Below are positions 45,980 through 57,889 of a stretch of DNA of 64,000 nucleotides, in pieces. Source of the stretch: Sequoia sempervirens. Lineage: Eukaryota > Streptophyta > Pinopsida > Cupressales > Cupressaceae. The notes beneath the pieces were generated by a model. The model was not told the origin of the DNA and ran no database searches. It saw nothing but the letters and a program-made list of their open reading frames with translations. Made by a program: the position numbers and the translations under genes. The number at the start of each line of letters is the position of its first letter. Position 1 is the stretch's first letter. The DNA is taken from the NCBI GenBank assembly GCA_007258455.2, contig VDFB02270651.1:492522571-492586570 (forward strand). Reading direction: 5' to 3'.

Positions 45980-46396
45980 TTTGCTCATTTTCTAGAAAAT
46001 TAGATTCTACTGTGTACGATTTGGGTTTTGTAACCTTGTTTATATCTGGTGCAATTTTTCTCTTCTTGACTGGGCTCACTGTGGCAGGAACTGTGGTGGG
46101 AATAGTGCTTTTGACACCTCTTTTGATTTTGTTCAATCCCATAAATTGATACATGTGGGAACAGTGCTCTTTGTGGCAGCTGCAGGTCTGTTTTCTGCAG
46201 GGAGGTTTGGTCTTGCAGTGTTTTTTGTTCTTTCATGGTTGTATAATTATCTGAAGGGAAGGCACCTCCTGGTTCTGATCAAATAGACTATGCACGAATG
46301 AGGATTGTTGATACTGCAAGCCATGTGAAGGACTATGCTAGGGAATATGGTGGGTATTTGCAGGGCAAAGTACAGGATGCTGGACCTGGAGCTTAA
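45980..46396 (+). pseudogene. Oleosin pseudogene (two frameshifts)
   Basis: The central hydrophobic hairpin is seen as 'GAIFLFLTGLTVAGTVVGIV' and 'LLTPLLILFNPI', the start of the proline knot. After a frameshift near 46140-46150 it continues as 'VGTVLFVAAAGLFSAG' and '[14 protein letters not shown]'. After a second shift near 46262 comes the tail '[20 protein letters not shown]', '[19 protein letters not shown]' and a TAA stop at 46394. The long hydrophobic stretch with proline knot followed by an amphipathic tail is diagnostic of oleosins, which coat seed and pollen oil bodies. The N-terminus is unclear. Both breaks are consistent with single-base indels, so a sequencing error is possible, but the surrounding gene fragments favour a pseudogene. 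Confidence 0.85.
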
Positions 46397-49300
46397 TAAG
46401 TGAGATGTTTGTTGCATTACAAATAGTCCTTGTGACATGGTCTCTAAGGGAGAATTTGAATCTTTATGTGTGTTATGATCCAACTGTTGTATCTGTTAGT
46501 GGAGGTGGAAGGGTGTTTTGTTGGTGTTAACTCTGTTTGGAAATATTTATCTTCATTTATGATGTTATGTTAATCTTAGTTATCATTATTGTTATGGTGT
46601 CTTAAAAAGTATGGATCATTAAGCTTAGATCAGAGCATTGTTTTGAATTTCTCCACTTCAATGAGATTTCTTGTGAGATGAGTTTATGGTAAGAATTTTT
46701 AATGCTATTAATGTAATTTCTGAGTTAAATAGTTTAGCTTTGATTGAGCTTCAAAGTCTCCTTCTGGGATTTCTTTAGTCTCTCTTTCAGTTTTTATTTT
46801 CCCTTTTACCTATTAGTGGTAGACAAACTGAAAACAATCACCAGTTATGATTGGAGTATAAACATGAAATCATTCTGGTAGTATCATTAGTCCTTAAAAA
46901 TGAAATCATTTTGGCAAGGACCTAAAATTATTATTAGCTATTGTGAAAACAATAAAAAAACATTTTGGCAGGGACTTGAAAGAGACTACGGTATTAGCAT
47001 AAACTGACATTACAACAATCAGTGATGCTAGAAAATGTTTGGGCTCTCATTCTTGTCTAGCAATTACTCAATCTATAATTACAGGCTTCCTTTCCAGTTT
47101 TTCATGCTCTATCATTTCATTCTATTGTAGGTATTAATGCCTGATTTATGGCATGCAGTGTAGTGATCAACAACCTTACAGATGAGTATATTTGTTTTCA
47201 AAATTGATGGCTTGATAAATTGATATGTAGCTGAAACAGTCTTGAAATAGCATTTTTATGGTGATAGGGAGTTGTTGTGATGGGTTATTCTATTTGATAG
47301 CAGTCCCCAAACTATCTATCCCGTCTTTTTTTGGAGGAGGCATGTTTAGAGTTTAGGTAAACAATTTCTTAAGAGGAAAGTTCAAGGAATTTATTGAATT
47401 AGTTTTTAATTCTTGGCCTGCTTTGGGTAATATGTTATGTAGATTTGCAAAAGATCTGATTTGTACTTATTGGTGCAGAGAGGACTTGTTTTCTAGGTTC
47501 CATGATTGTATTACATTTAATTAGTTTTTCTTATTTGTTCCTATTGAAAATACAATAAAAAAAAGAACACTTCAATTTAAATCTGTCTACAAAAATTGTG
47601 GCTTTTCAAGATGGAGGACTGTTGAAAAAGGCTTTTGTAAATTCGGCAAGTTGTTTTGAAATTTGACTTCTAAAGAATATATTTAAGTTGTAAAAATATC
47701 AACATATATTGTAAAGGTTGAATGCATATTATTGGATGTTTGATATGCATTGGGGAGCTGCAGTTAGGGGTTTTTGAAGTAAAAATATCATAAGTTCTGA
47801 AGACTCTCATAGCAGCAGAGGCAGGGAAAGCAATTTGAGAATATTTGATCGTTGTTATAGAGCTTAGAGGTGTACGAATTTTTTTTTCAAGTCAAAAGGC
47901 TGGGATATTTTATAATATTATTTTTTAATATGAGACTGTGTTGACATTTCAACTTGAGTTTTACTTAGACGAAGTTTCTCTTGGGTTAACTTGTCTTCTT
48001 TCATGGTGTTTTCTTTCTATCATGTATCATTTTCTTGTTCATTTTGTTTTATTTGAATTTAGTCTTGTTTACTCTCTTAAAATAAAAATTCAATTCGCTG
48101 TTGATGACAGATCACAAATGCCCGGAATGGCACTCCACTAGTTCTACAGCGAAAATAATTAACACGAAGGAACTTGTTAAGTTTCGTGTCTTGAACAAGT
48201 AATGCCAGGTGAAGATAGAGATGAAACAATGGTATTTTACCTTGGTTTAGTAATGGCCTAAATTTATTAACTACGCTGCTCCTACGGTTGCTTTTGTGCA
48301 CTCCAACTTTTCTGGGGACAATCTTCAAGACAAACAGTTGCTATTTTGTCAGTTGAAGTTTGATTTATGTAATATATTTTACCTCATCTGCAAATTGTCA
48401 TCAAAACACCTGAAATTACAAGCATTATTATTTCAAACTTTAAATTTAAATCTTTGGTGCATATTTATAATTGAATGCACAAACTTTTCCCCAACCACAG
48501 TTATGTTCTTTCTGTTATTTAATATTTGTCTTCTTGCATTTCTAAACCATAACATACATTCTTAATTTCCCTCATAACTCTATGAACCATTTCCTTCATA
48601 ACTCTATAAGGTTCATAGTCATTTGAATTGATTGGTCAGTATCGATTGACCTTCCAAAAAATTATGCAAAAAATACTAGAATAGATTTTTTTGTGTCTGA
48701 CCATTACCACCTCTTTGGCATATCCATTACAAACTGAGCTATTTTTATTTATATCTTCCTCTCCTCTCCATCTCCTTGTAAATAGATGCATAGTAGATTT
48801 GAAGCAACCACTTCTCCTTTCAAACCTATGTTGCACAAACATCATCATTTGATGAATGACCTACCAACTTAACTCATATATTACATAAATTTATAAAAAA
48901 AATGGACCAACTTATGAGCTACTCATGTAAGATTCTTTATTATTCTGAACATTTTGAACATTCCCTTTTTCAGTCCTGGTTAAAATGGTTTCTCAAATTG
49001 TGATAATTTTGTTGAACTACTGCAACCATGGGATTAAGCCATGTTGAGTGCAAGATAACTTGTTTTATTTGAGATAATTTTAGGTTTGTTCAGCATCCCA
49101 AGAAATTACAATCTGGCCTTTTGCTCATTCGAAGTAATATTTTGACAAGGGCTCAATGGGTATTTAGTCTGTAAAATGTCTTATACTGCATCCTGATTTA
49201 GTTGTTGTATTATAGCAGACATAACATTGGCTTACTACGGTCCTGAAAAGACATGAAAATATTTGGGTTTTAAAATTAAATTGGATTTCTATGCTTCAAA

Positions 49301-49625
49301 ATACTCTTCACATCCTGGTGAAATAATATCCCTGCTGCTGGGCATTTAACAGTTAATTACTGCTTAAGTGGCCAATATGATTAGACAAGATTGCACCATC
49401 ACTATGAGAAAAACCAAAACCTTAAAAAATGAAAGAACTCCAAGCTTCTATGTAAAAAGAAATGCTAAATTTTGTGATTGCAAGGGAGACATAGGTTACA
49501 CAAAGCTGATTATATGGTCAAAATGGAGGATCATGTTATGAACAGTGAAAGCTACAGGTTATTTAGCAAAAAATTAACTGTTGTTTGGTAAATCTTTCTT
49601 CTACACTAAAACTAGAAATTTTACC
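46397..49625. other. Unannotated sequence downstream of the oleosin relic
   Basis: AT-rich DNA with short open frames on both strands and no recognisable domains, repeat units or element ends. Confidence 0.35.
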
Positions 49626-49627
49626 AG

Positions 49628-49763
49628 GGTGTGATGAAGTTAGTGAGTTTGATGAACAAGCTATTGTAGTGAGTTTTATGGATTCCATCATGCCCATTAA
49701 TAATTTGACAGATGAGATTGCAAGGCATCTTGAAATTTGTCTGAGTCACTCTCATCTTGTTTG
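49628..49763 (+). other. Possible isolated terminal exon
   Basis: After an acceptor-like 'gaaattttaccag', 45 codons remain open up to TGA at 49763 and read 'GCDEVSEFDEQAIVVSFMDS' then 'IMPINNLTDEIARHLEI'. The composition is protein-like (acidic, helical) compared with its surroundings. I do not recognise it and no partner exon is identified. Confidence 0.2.
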
Positions 49764-50359
49764 AATCACTCAAAAGACAGGGTTGTTTTGTACCATTCTA
49801 AATGTTTTTATTTTATTTAAAGTTTCATTGGACTCTTGCTTTTTCTTGATGGTCTTTTTGTTACTTACTTTGGTGCAATAGGTCTCATATTTTATTTTTT
49901 GGTTTATTTTCATTTCATGATTATATGAATGTCTATGATCAACAAAAACATTATTTATTAGTTGCAAACTATTCATTTTTGAGCCAACAAGCATGATAAC
50001 CATCACTCTTTTAATATTCTAAAATACTAAATAATGAATTATCTTTGTAGGTCAAGTGTTTATTCTTAGTTAGTGAATAGAAAGATTGTGCAAGCGCACT
50101 GCATTGATGCCTGGCGTTATTTAATGTGATGGCAATCTTATATTTGACTGAAGTTGATTACTCCTCTAAGTACATGATAATTTTATGATTTATTTCCCTA
50201 CTTCTAAATATTCTTTGGGTACTGAACAAAAGAGAATTTTCTTGGTTTTGTTTGATGTCTTTTTTGTTTTGAAAACCTACTTAAGCGAAGGCATTTTTGT
50301 AATTTTGGCTTAAAAAGTCCAATTAAGCAGAAATGGAGACGTGTATATTACTTGAGATC

Positions 50360-51030
50360 TACCCTTCTATAAACAAAGCAATTTGGCAAGGCAAGTGAGC
50401 TATTTGAAAAGATTCCTCAAAGAAATGCTCGCAGGATCTGCACAAAATGACTTCTCAGAAGGTAAAACACAATGTAATTTGCAAGTGTTGAATTTGTTTT
50501 AACAATCTTTACCAGGATCCTCTCTGTTGTATGCAATGGGAATTCAAATAGGATATGGATGTCCGTCAAAAACATAATGAACAAGAAATTTTTGTCAGAT
50601 AATATATTTTGAAATGCCCTGGCCAAAATGGAAGCATTGAGAAGAGTGTGTGGATTGAATGCCTCAGAAAGGTTGTATCTCAGGCAATGGAAATGAGATG
50701 ATTACAGAGATATGAATAAATTGATTTTGCAAGGAAGCCCTCAAAACTTTAAAATTAATGAATTCCTAACATTTGAGCAAGTATGTGAAGTTCAAATAAT
50801 GAAAAAATTGAGGAGAAAGCAGAACTAAAAGGGGGCCTGGATAGAATTAAGTTGACAGCCATAAAATTGCATTACCATAATGTGGTAATATTTTGTCAGA
50901 TGATAATGGAGGGGTGTCCATCAAAATATATGGAAATTTTTGTCAGATGTTGCGGTTAACAAGTGCTCTGTTAGACATGTATACAGGCCAGTGATGGCAT
51001 TTATTTAAACTGGAAATGTGCAGTGAACTT
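50360..51030 (+). pseudogene. Heavily decayed PPR gene
   Basis: Three pieces on the + strand recall successive PPR segments. Near 50375-50430 is 'ELFEKIPQRNARRI', after the typical E-L-F-E-K-M-P-Q-R-N. Near 50535-50700 is a stretch with 'NKKFLSDNIF', 'NALAKMEALRRVCGL' and 'MPQKGC' in shifting frames. Near 50905-51000 is 'HQNIWKFLSDVAVNKC' and 'VRHVY'. PPR proteins bind organellar RNA in plants and form very large families. Frameshifts and stops at almost every join show long decay. No N- or C-terminal domain is visible. Confidence 0.6.
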
Positions 51031-52440
51031 GCAAAGGATAATGGTGAAAGTGTTTTATAAAATGACAAAATTGCATTTTACCGCACATGTGAAATGTTTT
51101 ATCTCCAGGGAAATATTTCACCATGGATAAAGTGTTTTTATAGAGAATGTGAGATAAGGTAAAATTACAAATAAAATACAGGGGTGAATTTCTTTTTACC
51201 AAAATTAAATATTTTCATCCAATTACAAAAGGGGGTGAAATGCTTTTGCTTGTAGGTAAAACATAAAGCATCAAATAAGTGAATGTGAACAACTTGGCAA
51301 ATACACGTATATGAACATGAAATGACTGCTTGTAAATGGTGTGGGAATTATTTATTTGCCACATGTTTATATTCCCATATGAAATGTTTATTCACGGGAG
51401 TGCAAGAGGGGTGAAATAAAGCAGGAAAAAGATATTTCAATTACATGACAAAGGTGCAGATCTGATATTTTGAAAATAAGAGGGAAGAATATTCTATTTG
51501 TTGCAAATCGGATATTTGGAGAGGACACATGTCACCAATAGATAAAATCTGGAGCTGGTCTATATCTTTATATTCTTTTTCCTCTTATTTTGTAAGAGGG
51601 TTTTGAAAATGGGTTTTCTGAAACCATGTAGATAGATAGTGTTTAGTTTTGATTTGTAGAGAGGATGTGTAAGTCTGTAATAGTATGATTGTATTAGCAA
51701 TGTTAATCAATTATACAATTGTAATGATATTGTCATGAAGTTGTCTCCATTTTGTATGCATTTGATCATTTGAATTAAATACATCAAAGATGCTTCAATT
51801 CATCTCTGCAAATTCCTTGTCGATGTGTTATTTGTTCACTGATCTCTTTCAAGGAAAGAGTTAAATCTCTTTGTTCAAGTAGCTGTGATCTTCTGAGAGT
51901 GAAGTAGTGACTCTGTATTACATATTTTTCTTAATGCAAAAGAGTATTGCAGTAGAACAATGGGGATATGTTTAAATTTTTTTAAACCAAACCTGCAAAT
52001 TGGGGATATTCTGCAAGTTGGGATATCCCCATATCCCTGTGTTATTTTTATTCTGGATATGTGCTTCTTTATCTTGGTAGGTTTGGTTGAAAAATCATTC
52101 AGCAACAAGCTGAAATTTGGGATGCACATTGGACATTGCATCCATGGTATTGCTATGGGAAATATGCTGAAAATTAAAACGCAAGTGAATCAACACTCAA
52201 TGCATTTTTTTCATTGTATGTGCACTGTTCTCTAGCTGAGGTGAGACTTTGTTTTCAATACTACACTTCTAAACCGTTTCCACAATTGAAAGGAGAATCA
52301 ACATGTGGGCATATTAACTTTCTTCTTTTTGGCTTACAAGAATTAAGTTCTCCACAACTATGTTTTGTTTGACCCTCAACTTGTTTTCAATCCTTGCAAA
52401 TTTGACTCCCCCGCTTGAAATTTATAAGTCTATCTTCAAG
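51031..52440. other. Unannotated sequence
   Basis: No gene recognised. A local palindrome-like stretch 'ggggatat' ... 'atatcccc' occurs at 51960-52040, inside overlapping open frames on both strands without domains. Confidence 0.35.
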
Positions 52441-52441
52441 T

Positions 52442-53100
52442 TCATACTAGATTGGTTGATACTTCAAGTTCATTGCTTGCAATTGCTAAAAAATTGCTCT
52501 GGTTATTGTGGAAAGACAATTTCGCATGACTTATTTCTCTTAAAAGATCTTCATGCTTTGTATCATGTCCAAGACCAATTTCTTGGACTCTCTTTAAACG
52601 AGCAAAAACACTTGGTTTTGGAGAAATATTATTAGACCTTGGAGTACGCATGCCACTAGAAAAATACCTAGGCTGCAGAAAAGGAAACTTAGGTAGTCCT
52701 ATAATATCTGGTGCCAAACCATCTTGAAACTCATCTACACTCAGTGACGAGCTGTCACTAATGTTATTTGCATGTGAAATACTTATAGGAACTTGCCTCA
52801 ATTATTACAGGGCATTTCTATCTCACTGTAATAGAGTGTACCATGGTTTAGGGGATTTGGAGCTAATATAAATTCCCTACTATTATTGTCAAAAATTTCA
52901 CCACTTCCATTTTGATTTGTTGCATTACTAAGAATTTTTCTTAGAATAAATGCATTCTTTACATTCTCTGTAATATTTGGATCCCTTACATAAAATGGCT
53001 GGAAGTCAGAATTTACGTCTCTAAATTGATTTTTCCATTTATTAATAAACAAATTTAACAGAAAGTTCACTATATTATCTTCGGCGTACCCATTGCACCC
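52442..53100 (-). pseudogene. Unrecognised protein-like region on minus strand
   Basis: Two adjoining minus-strand frames look protein-like: 53100-52798 ('NITENVKNAFILRKILSN', 'SREFILAPNPLNHGTLYYSE') and 52801-52442 ('SLSVDEFQDGLAPDIIGLPK', 'SVFARLKRVQEIGLGHDTKH'). They are separated by a stop and a one-frame shift at 52798-52801, as if one protein had been broken. I do not recognise a domain. The upstream part of the same open frame (53100-53454) overlaps the 5' part of the LINE remnant on the other strand and is probably not coding. Confidence 0.3.
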
Positions 53101-53487
53101 CAAGGTGCGATTGCTAGTATTTAGTGTGCATAAAAAGGCAAAAACGTGCGAAGATTCCCCGCGCGAAGCTACGAACGATGGAGTGGATGTTGGCGTCGAT
53201 GGGAAGTTGCAGCGATCTGGAGCGAGGACCAAGGTGCTGAGTAGAGGTAAGAAAGCATCGAATGGTAAGCAGCGGGAAGGACACTCGGAGGTGGGAGATG
53301 GGAGGAACCAGTACTCCCTCCAATATGTGACTGGTTCCCTCTCACAGCCTCCCCCATGTCTGGATTCTGACCCTCTGTGAGCTGATATAGGCTCCCCTGT
53401 TCTGGATTTTGAATCCCTGGCTAAATGCGAAAACAAGGTGAATCCCTGTACCATGTTTGCAGTGCCTTTTGTTTGGCGTAGATCATG

Positions 53488-54960
53488 AAGGAAAAACCTA
53501 GGCTGCCTCCTCCCTTGTCGCCGTCGAAGTCTGATGCCATTTCCATCTCAGAGTAGATACAGCGTTCGGTGGGCTCATCATTCACTATTGGCGATGCGGA
53601 GGTTGCCTTTTTCGACGAGCCGAAGGACCTCCACATTTCAGACGATCATATCAGTGAGATCCCTACTGAAATTGGCATGCGTTCTTGGCCTTGCAGTTCA
53701 TGTGTAGGTTTCCATCCATAGACTCGGTTTTGGAATGGGAAAAAATGACTTGGAACAATCTTTCCCTTCATGTGGTTGAACCCATGGATTTTGGTTTTTT
53801 CCTGTTCACATCCAATTCGACTGAGGATTAGGACTTTGTGAAGCTTAATGGTCCATGGTTTTATGGGAACTCTGGCATTTTTTTGTCATTGTGGGCCCCT
53901 TTTTTTTATCCTACCATTGTCGTGGTTACTGACATTCCTATGTGGATCAGACTCTACAATTTGCCTCTTGTGATGCGTTCTTTGGACCTTGTAAATTTTT
54001 TGATTAATCAAGTAGGTGTTTTTGTCAAGATTGATTTAGAGGTGGTTGTTCCTTCTCGTAGGTATATCAGGGTTTGTGCTTTGGTGGATAACTCCAAACC
54101 TCATTTTCACTCCATTCACATTCACTCATCTTTCGACACTTGGACTTAGTTTCTAAATTTTGAGGGGCTCCCTTTTAGATGTTTTCAATGCAAAAATTTG
54201 GGACATAAAGTCGAGGCTTTCTCTACCAAGTGTTTCTCTGGCATGAGATACATCAATCTCAAAAAATGATTAAAAAAGTCAGGAACCCCTGATGCTGATT
54301 TCATCTAGCGAAATCATGGGAAATTCTTGTCCTCTACTCTTGATCTTGTGTTTGAGCCTGAGCCTCCTATTGTGTCTTCTCCTCCTCATGTCGACTGTGC
54401 TATCAACAATTCTAATGCTCTCCCTCTTATTCTGGAAGAGGATGACTCTGATTCATAGGGTACTTATCCATTTATGGAGGACTAGGAGGAGAATTTTAAT
54501 ACTTTCGAATAGGATTTTGTTCTTGCTCCCTCTCGATCTCTTGGGATTGGTCAAAGAGATAGCAACAAAACTAAACCTGACTGTGGGACTGGGAAAAAGA
54601 AAGGAAGAAAATCAAAAGCAGAGAAACTCTGTATCAAAGGTTTGGATGCTATGGAGGTGGGGTCTTAGTGGAAAATGGAGACTCTCCTTTAACGACAGGC
54701 TAGAAAAGTTTAGTTCTCCTTGGTTTTGGGCTTGAAGTTTGGTGTATCTTGTAACTATTTTCTCTTTCACCTCTTTAGGGTCAGTGTATCTTGTTCTCTC
54801 CTTTGTTCCTCTCAGACTTCTCTTCCTTTGTTATGTTCCTCTTAGCTCTCTTTTCTTCTCTTTCTTGGCCTAATTATCCTATTGTACTTTATTTTCTATG
54901 TTTTAATAAAAAAGACTTCTTATGAACCAATATATATATATTTAGTATCGTAGACCCCTA
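53488..54960 (+). mobile_element. LINE (L1-type) remnant: ORF1 only
   Basis: From ATG at 53488 the frame reads 'MKEKPRLPPPLSPSKSDAIS' and later, after a frameshift near 53715, 'VLEWEKMTWNNLSLHVVEPM'. It continues 'DFVKLNGPWFYGNSGIFLSL', 'DIPMWIRLYNLPL', 'RYIRVCALVDNSKP', 'FEGLPFRCFQCKNLGHKVEA'. This is the order of DUF4283 plus a CCHC-like knuckle found in plant LINE ORF1 proteins, which bind the element RNA. The last zinc ligand (Cys) is replaced by Phe. A Lys-rich tail ('GKKKGRKSKAEK') follows near 54590. No endonuclease or reverse transcriptase follows. Instead the sequence passes into a T-rich 3' part with 'tttaataaaaaag' near 54905, so ORF2 is missing. Confidence 0.75.
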
Positions 54961-55984
54961 TAGTTGTTTTAGAAATTGATAACGTTGTACCATTTGTAGT
55001 AATGCTCAAAGTTATAATATGTAGAAAATATAATGTATGTTTATAAATTATTTAGTTATATATTAATATTTAAGATGTAAATATGAATTGTAATGGGACT
55101 AATAATATTTGGTTTTCAAATCTATATTAAATTAAATATTTTTTTCTCAAAATCTGTGATACACTATTCAATTTCGCATACCTATTTGTCAACATTTTTA
55201 TATGACTCCATTTATTCTCATACTATTCATAGTCGACATATTATTATATTAATTAATTTTGTTAAGAGGGGTAAACACTTTTGACCCAAAGCTATAAATC
55301 AATGAGGTCACAAATAGGGGATCCCATCCCCAACATTAAAAATTATCAATAACACCCCAGTGGGTTTTGATACTTGGTGGAAAGAACAACAACACAACCA
55401 TCTAACTATATCGATACCGACATTTATACTAATTGAGTTTAAATATAATTTAATTGTATATTAATTGTGACAAATACATACATAGTTTTTAATAAATAAG
55501 AAAAAAATGTGCAATAATATAATTCACTTATACTAATATGACATATCCACTATTCTATCAAATAAGAAAAAACCATATTACCAATATCAACATGAACAAA
55601 CACCATCTATGTAATATATACTCATCATCTAGTCATTTCCACCATGAATACCTATAATAATTTAGAAAATTGTGTTGAAAAACTAAGGGTCCACTTATTG
55701 ACTTCCAATATATATAATTTTTAGCCAACCAAAAAAAGGGTCTTCAACAAACCATCATAACTATGCAATATAGCTCCCATTATTATGGTGGAACACAAGC
55801 TAAAATAATTAACTTACACTTATAGGTGCTCAAAAATCTCACCCCTTGGCTAATCTTATATTCCACCATTAGTATAAAATTTCAAACTCGAGTTATAAAC
55901 CATTTTTGAATTCATAGTCATATATTTGTTTTGCATATCTTTTTTCCACCATTACTATGAATTATCAAACTAAAGGGTAAGTGC
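54961..55984. other. Unannotated AT-rich sequence
   Basis: No recognisable gene or element terminus. Confidence 0.35.
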
Positions 55985-56560
55985 ACCAAGATGGTTCCCA
56001 AAAAGGGGGCTTAAGTGGCCACTTTTTTTTTTCTAAAATCAAGAAATACTGACCTTGGACATGAAATTGAGGATAGCTGCACTCAAAATTTTGAGATGGA
56101 ACAAAAACAAGGATCGAAGTGCTCTGAGCCTACTTTTTAAACTACTAATTTATTTTAAAAATGGTTGAGATTAAGGGGTTCAAAAGAGGGATGTACACAA
56201 ATTGCTATTATTTATGTTAGAAAAACATAACATAACAACTCTTGTACAACCCTAGCATGCTGAAATTTTTTGTAGTATTTTTAAAATCGATATGGTCAAA
56301 AGTTAGCTAATAGTATCTAGTTGATGCAAGATTTTTCTAATAATTTTTTAATGAATATTTGAGTTTTTACTAATTTTCTAAGTGGGCATTTCTTAAAAAG
56401 CAAAATTTTGGTTGTGATCCCCCTACAAATTTTGTAAAGTAATAGTTTTTTTTTAAAAAAAATTGTAGAATGGAATCTAGTTTCTCAAAATTTAATTTAT
56501 TTGAAATTTTGATTAACGGTTAATTTATAACCAAAAAAACACCAAACACTACTTTTTGAC
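55985..56560 (-). repeat. Dispersed repeat, inverted copy of 32500-33050
   Basis: The reverse complement shares ordered blocks with 32500-33050, as described there. Here the 'gggggcttaagtggcc' edge faces left at about 56005, so if this is a transposon end the element would extend to the right. Confidence 0.65.
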
Positions 56561-56985
56561 AAAAAAACAAACATACAAACAAAAGAAATTATGGATGAAA
56601 GGCTTAACGTTGTTAGAAAGTGAAAAAAATTACATCGTTAGAAAGCTAAGAGAGAACCTAACATTACCCATGTGTTCGATTTTGTCGATATTGAACCAGA
56701 TGCAATCCTGACAGTGAGCAGGAACCTGATTATGTGAAAAATTGTAGAATTTGCAAAAACACGTCTCTGGTCATTAGGAATGCCCTCCAAGCCTTTGGGT
56801 TGGTATTCCAAGGAAAATACCAAAGCTAAGGCTTGAGGATTCCCAAAGTAAAATATAACGTGAGTGTGTTATGTGTTAGTTTTGACAGTTTTTGCTTCTC
56901 CGACGAACATGTCTAGCAACACATAACATGCTTGTGTTATGTCTTCCTTTAGTTAAATGCCACTTTATTGAATGTTTGTTGATAT
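56561..56985. other. Unannotated sequence with one minus-strand open frame
   Basis: The minus-strand frame 56823-56638 ('EYQPKGLEGIPNDQRRVFAN') looks protein-like but I do not recognise it. Confidence 0.25.
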
Positions 56986-57062
56986 GTTTGTATGTATATG
57001 TATGCTAGTGTGTCATGTATGCATGTATGTATGCATGCTTGTATGTATGTATATATGCTTGT
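56986..57062. repeat. TGTA/TGCA tetranucleotide microsatellite
   Basis: Imperfect repeats of 'tgtatg' and 'tgcatg' precede the GA-rich tract. Confidence 0.85.
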
Positions 57063-57681
57063 GGGAGAGAGAGTGAGAGAGGGTGGGAGTGGGAAAGAGT
57101 GGGAGGGAGAATGGGAGAGTGGGAGAGAGGGTTGGAGAGTGTGGGAGAGAATGGAAGAGGGTGGTAGAGAGTGGGAGAGTGGGAGAGTGGGAGATAGGGT
57201 GGAAACGAGGGAGGAGAGACTGGAAGAGAGTGGGAGAGAGTTGGAGAGTGTGGGAGAGGGTGGGAGAGGGTGCTTGAGAGTGAGAGAGTGGGAGAGGGTT
57301 TAGGGTTTAGGGTGGGAGAAGATGGGAGAGAGTTGGGGAGAGTTGGAGAGAGAGGGAGAAAGAGAGTGGGAGAGAATGTGGAAGAGTGTGGGAGAGTGGG
57401 AGATAGGGAGTGAGAGAGTGGGGGAGGGTCGAAGAGAGTTGGGGAGAGTTAGAGAGAGAGGGAGAAAGAGAGTGGGAGAGAATGTGGAAGAGTGTGGGAG
57501 AGTGGGAGATAGGGAGTGAGAGAGTGGGTGAGGGTCGAAGAGAGTGGGAGAGAGGGAGAGGGAGGGAGATAGTGGGAGAGAGGGAGGGATAGAGTGGGAG
57601 AGGGTTGGAGAGAGTTGGAGAGAGTGGGAGAGTGGGAGAGAGGGTGGGAGAGAGTGAGCGAGTGGGAGACATGGTGGGAGA
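57063..57681. repeat. GA-rich low-complexity tract with telomere-like insert
   Basis: Purine-rich imperfect repeats of 'gtgggagagagtgggaga', with a longer direct repeat of about 110 bases ('agagttggggagagttgga' near 57331 and 57436). A short plant telomere-like 'gggtttagggtttaggg' lies at 57296-57312. Confidence 0.88.
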
Positions 57682-57871
57682 TGTTAGAGTAAAGGTTTTT
57701 AACTTCATTATGTTAACTAATTAAGTTACCTTTATTCCTCTTTAAGATTTCACTTTAGTTTGCATATTGTGATATTTAATAATTATATTAAATATTAAAT
57801 GTCTACCTATTAGGTTTTCTTTAGGGTTGCACAATCTCCTTTTATAAGGATTGATCATTGTATTTTATCTC
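57682..57871 (+). repeat. 5' LTR, 3' end deleted
   Basis: It matches 59976-60164, including 'tttgcatattgtga' and a TATA-like 'ttttataaggattg'. It ends abruptly after 'attttatctc', where the partner LTR continues. Confidence 0.8.
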
Positions 57872-57889
57872 AAACACAACCAGTGTATT

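Noticed and set aside
53114..53454. Minus-strand coding region upstream of 53100
   Set aside because: It is antisense to the 5' part of the LINE remnant, several frames are open because of GC-rich sequence, and the protein-like character is limited to the part below 53100.
57307..57708. Open frames on both strands at 57.0-57.7 kb
   Set aside because: Same reason: GA-rich repeats translate without stops in many frames.
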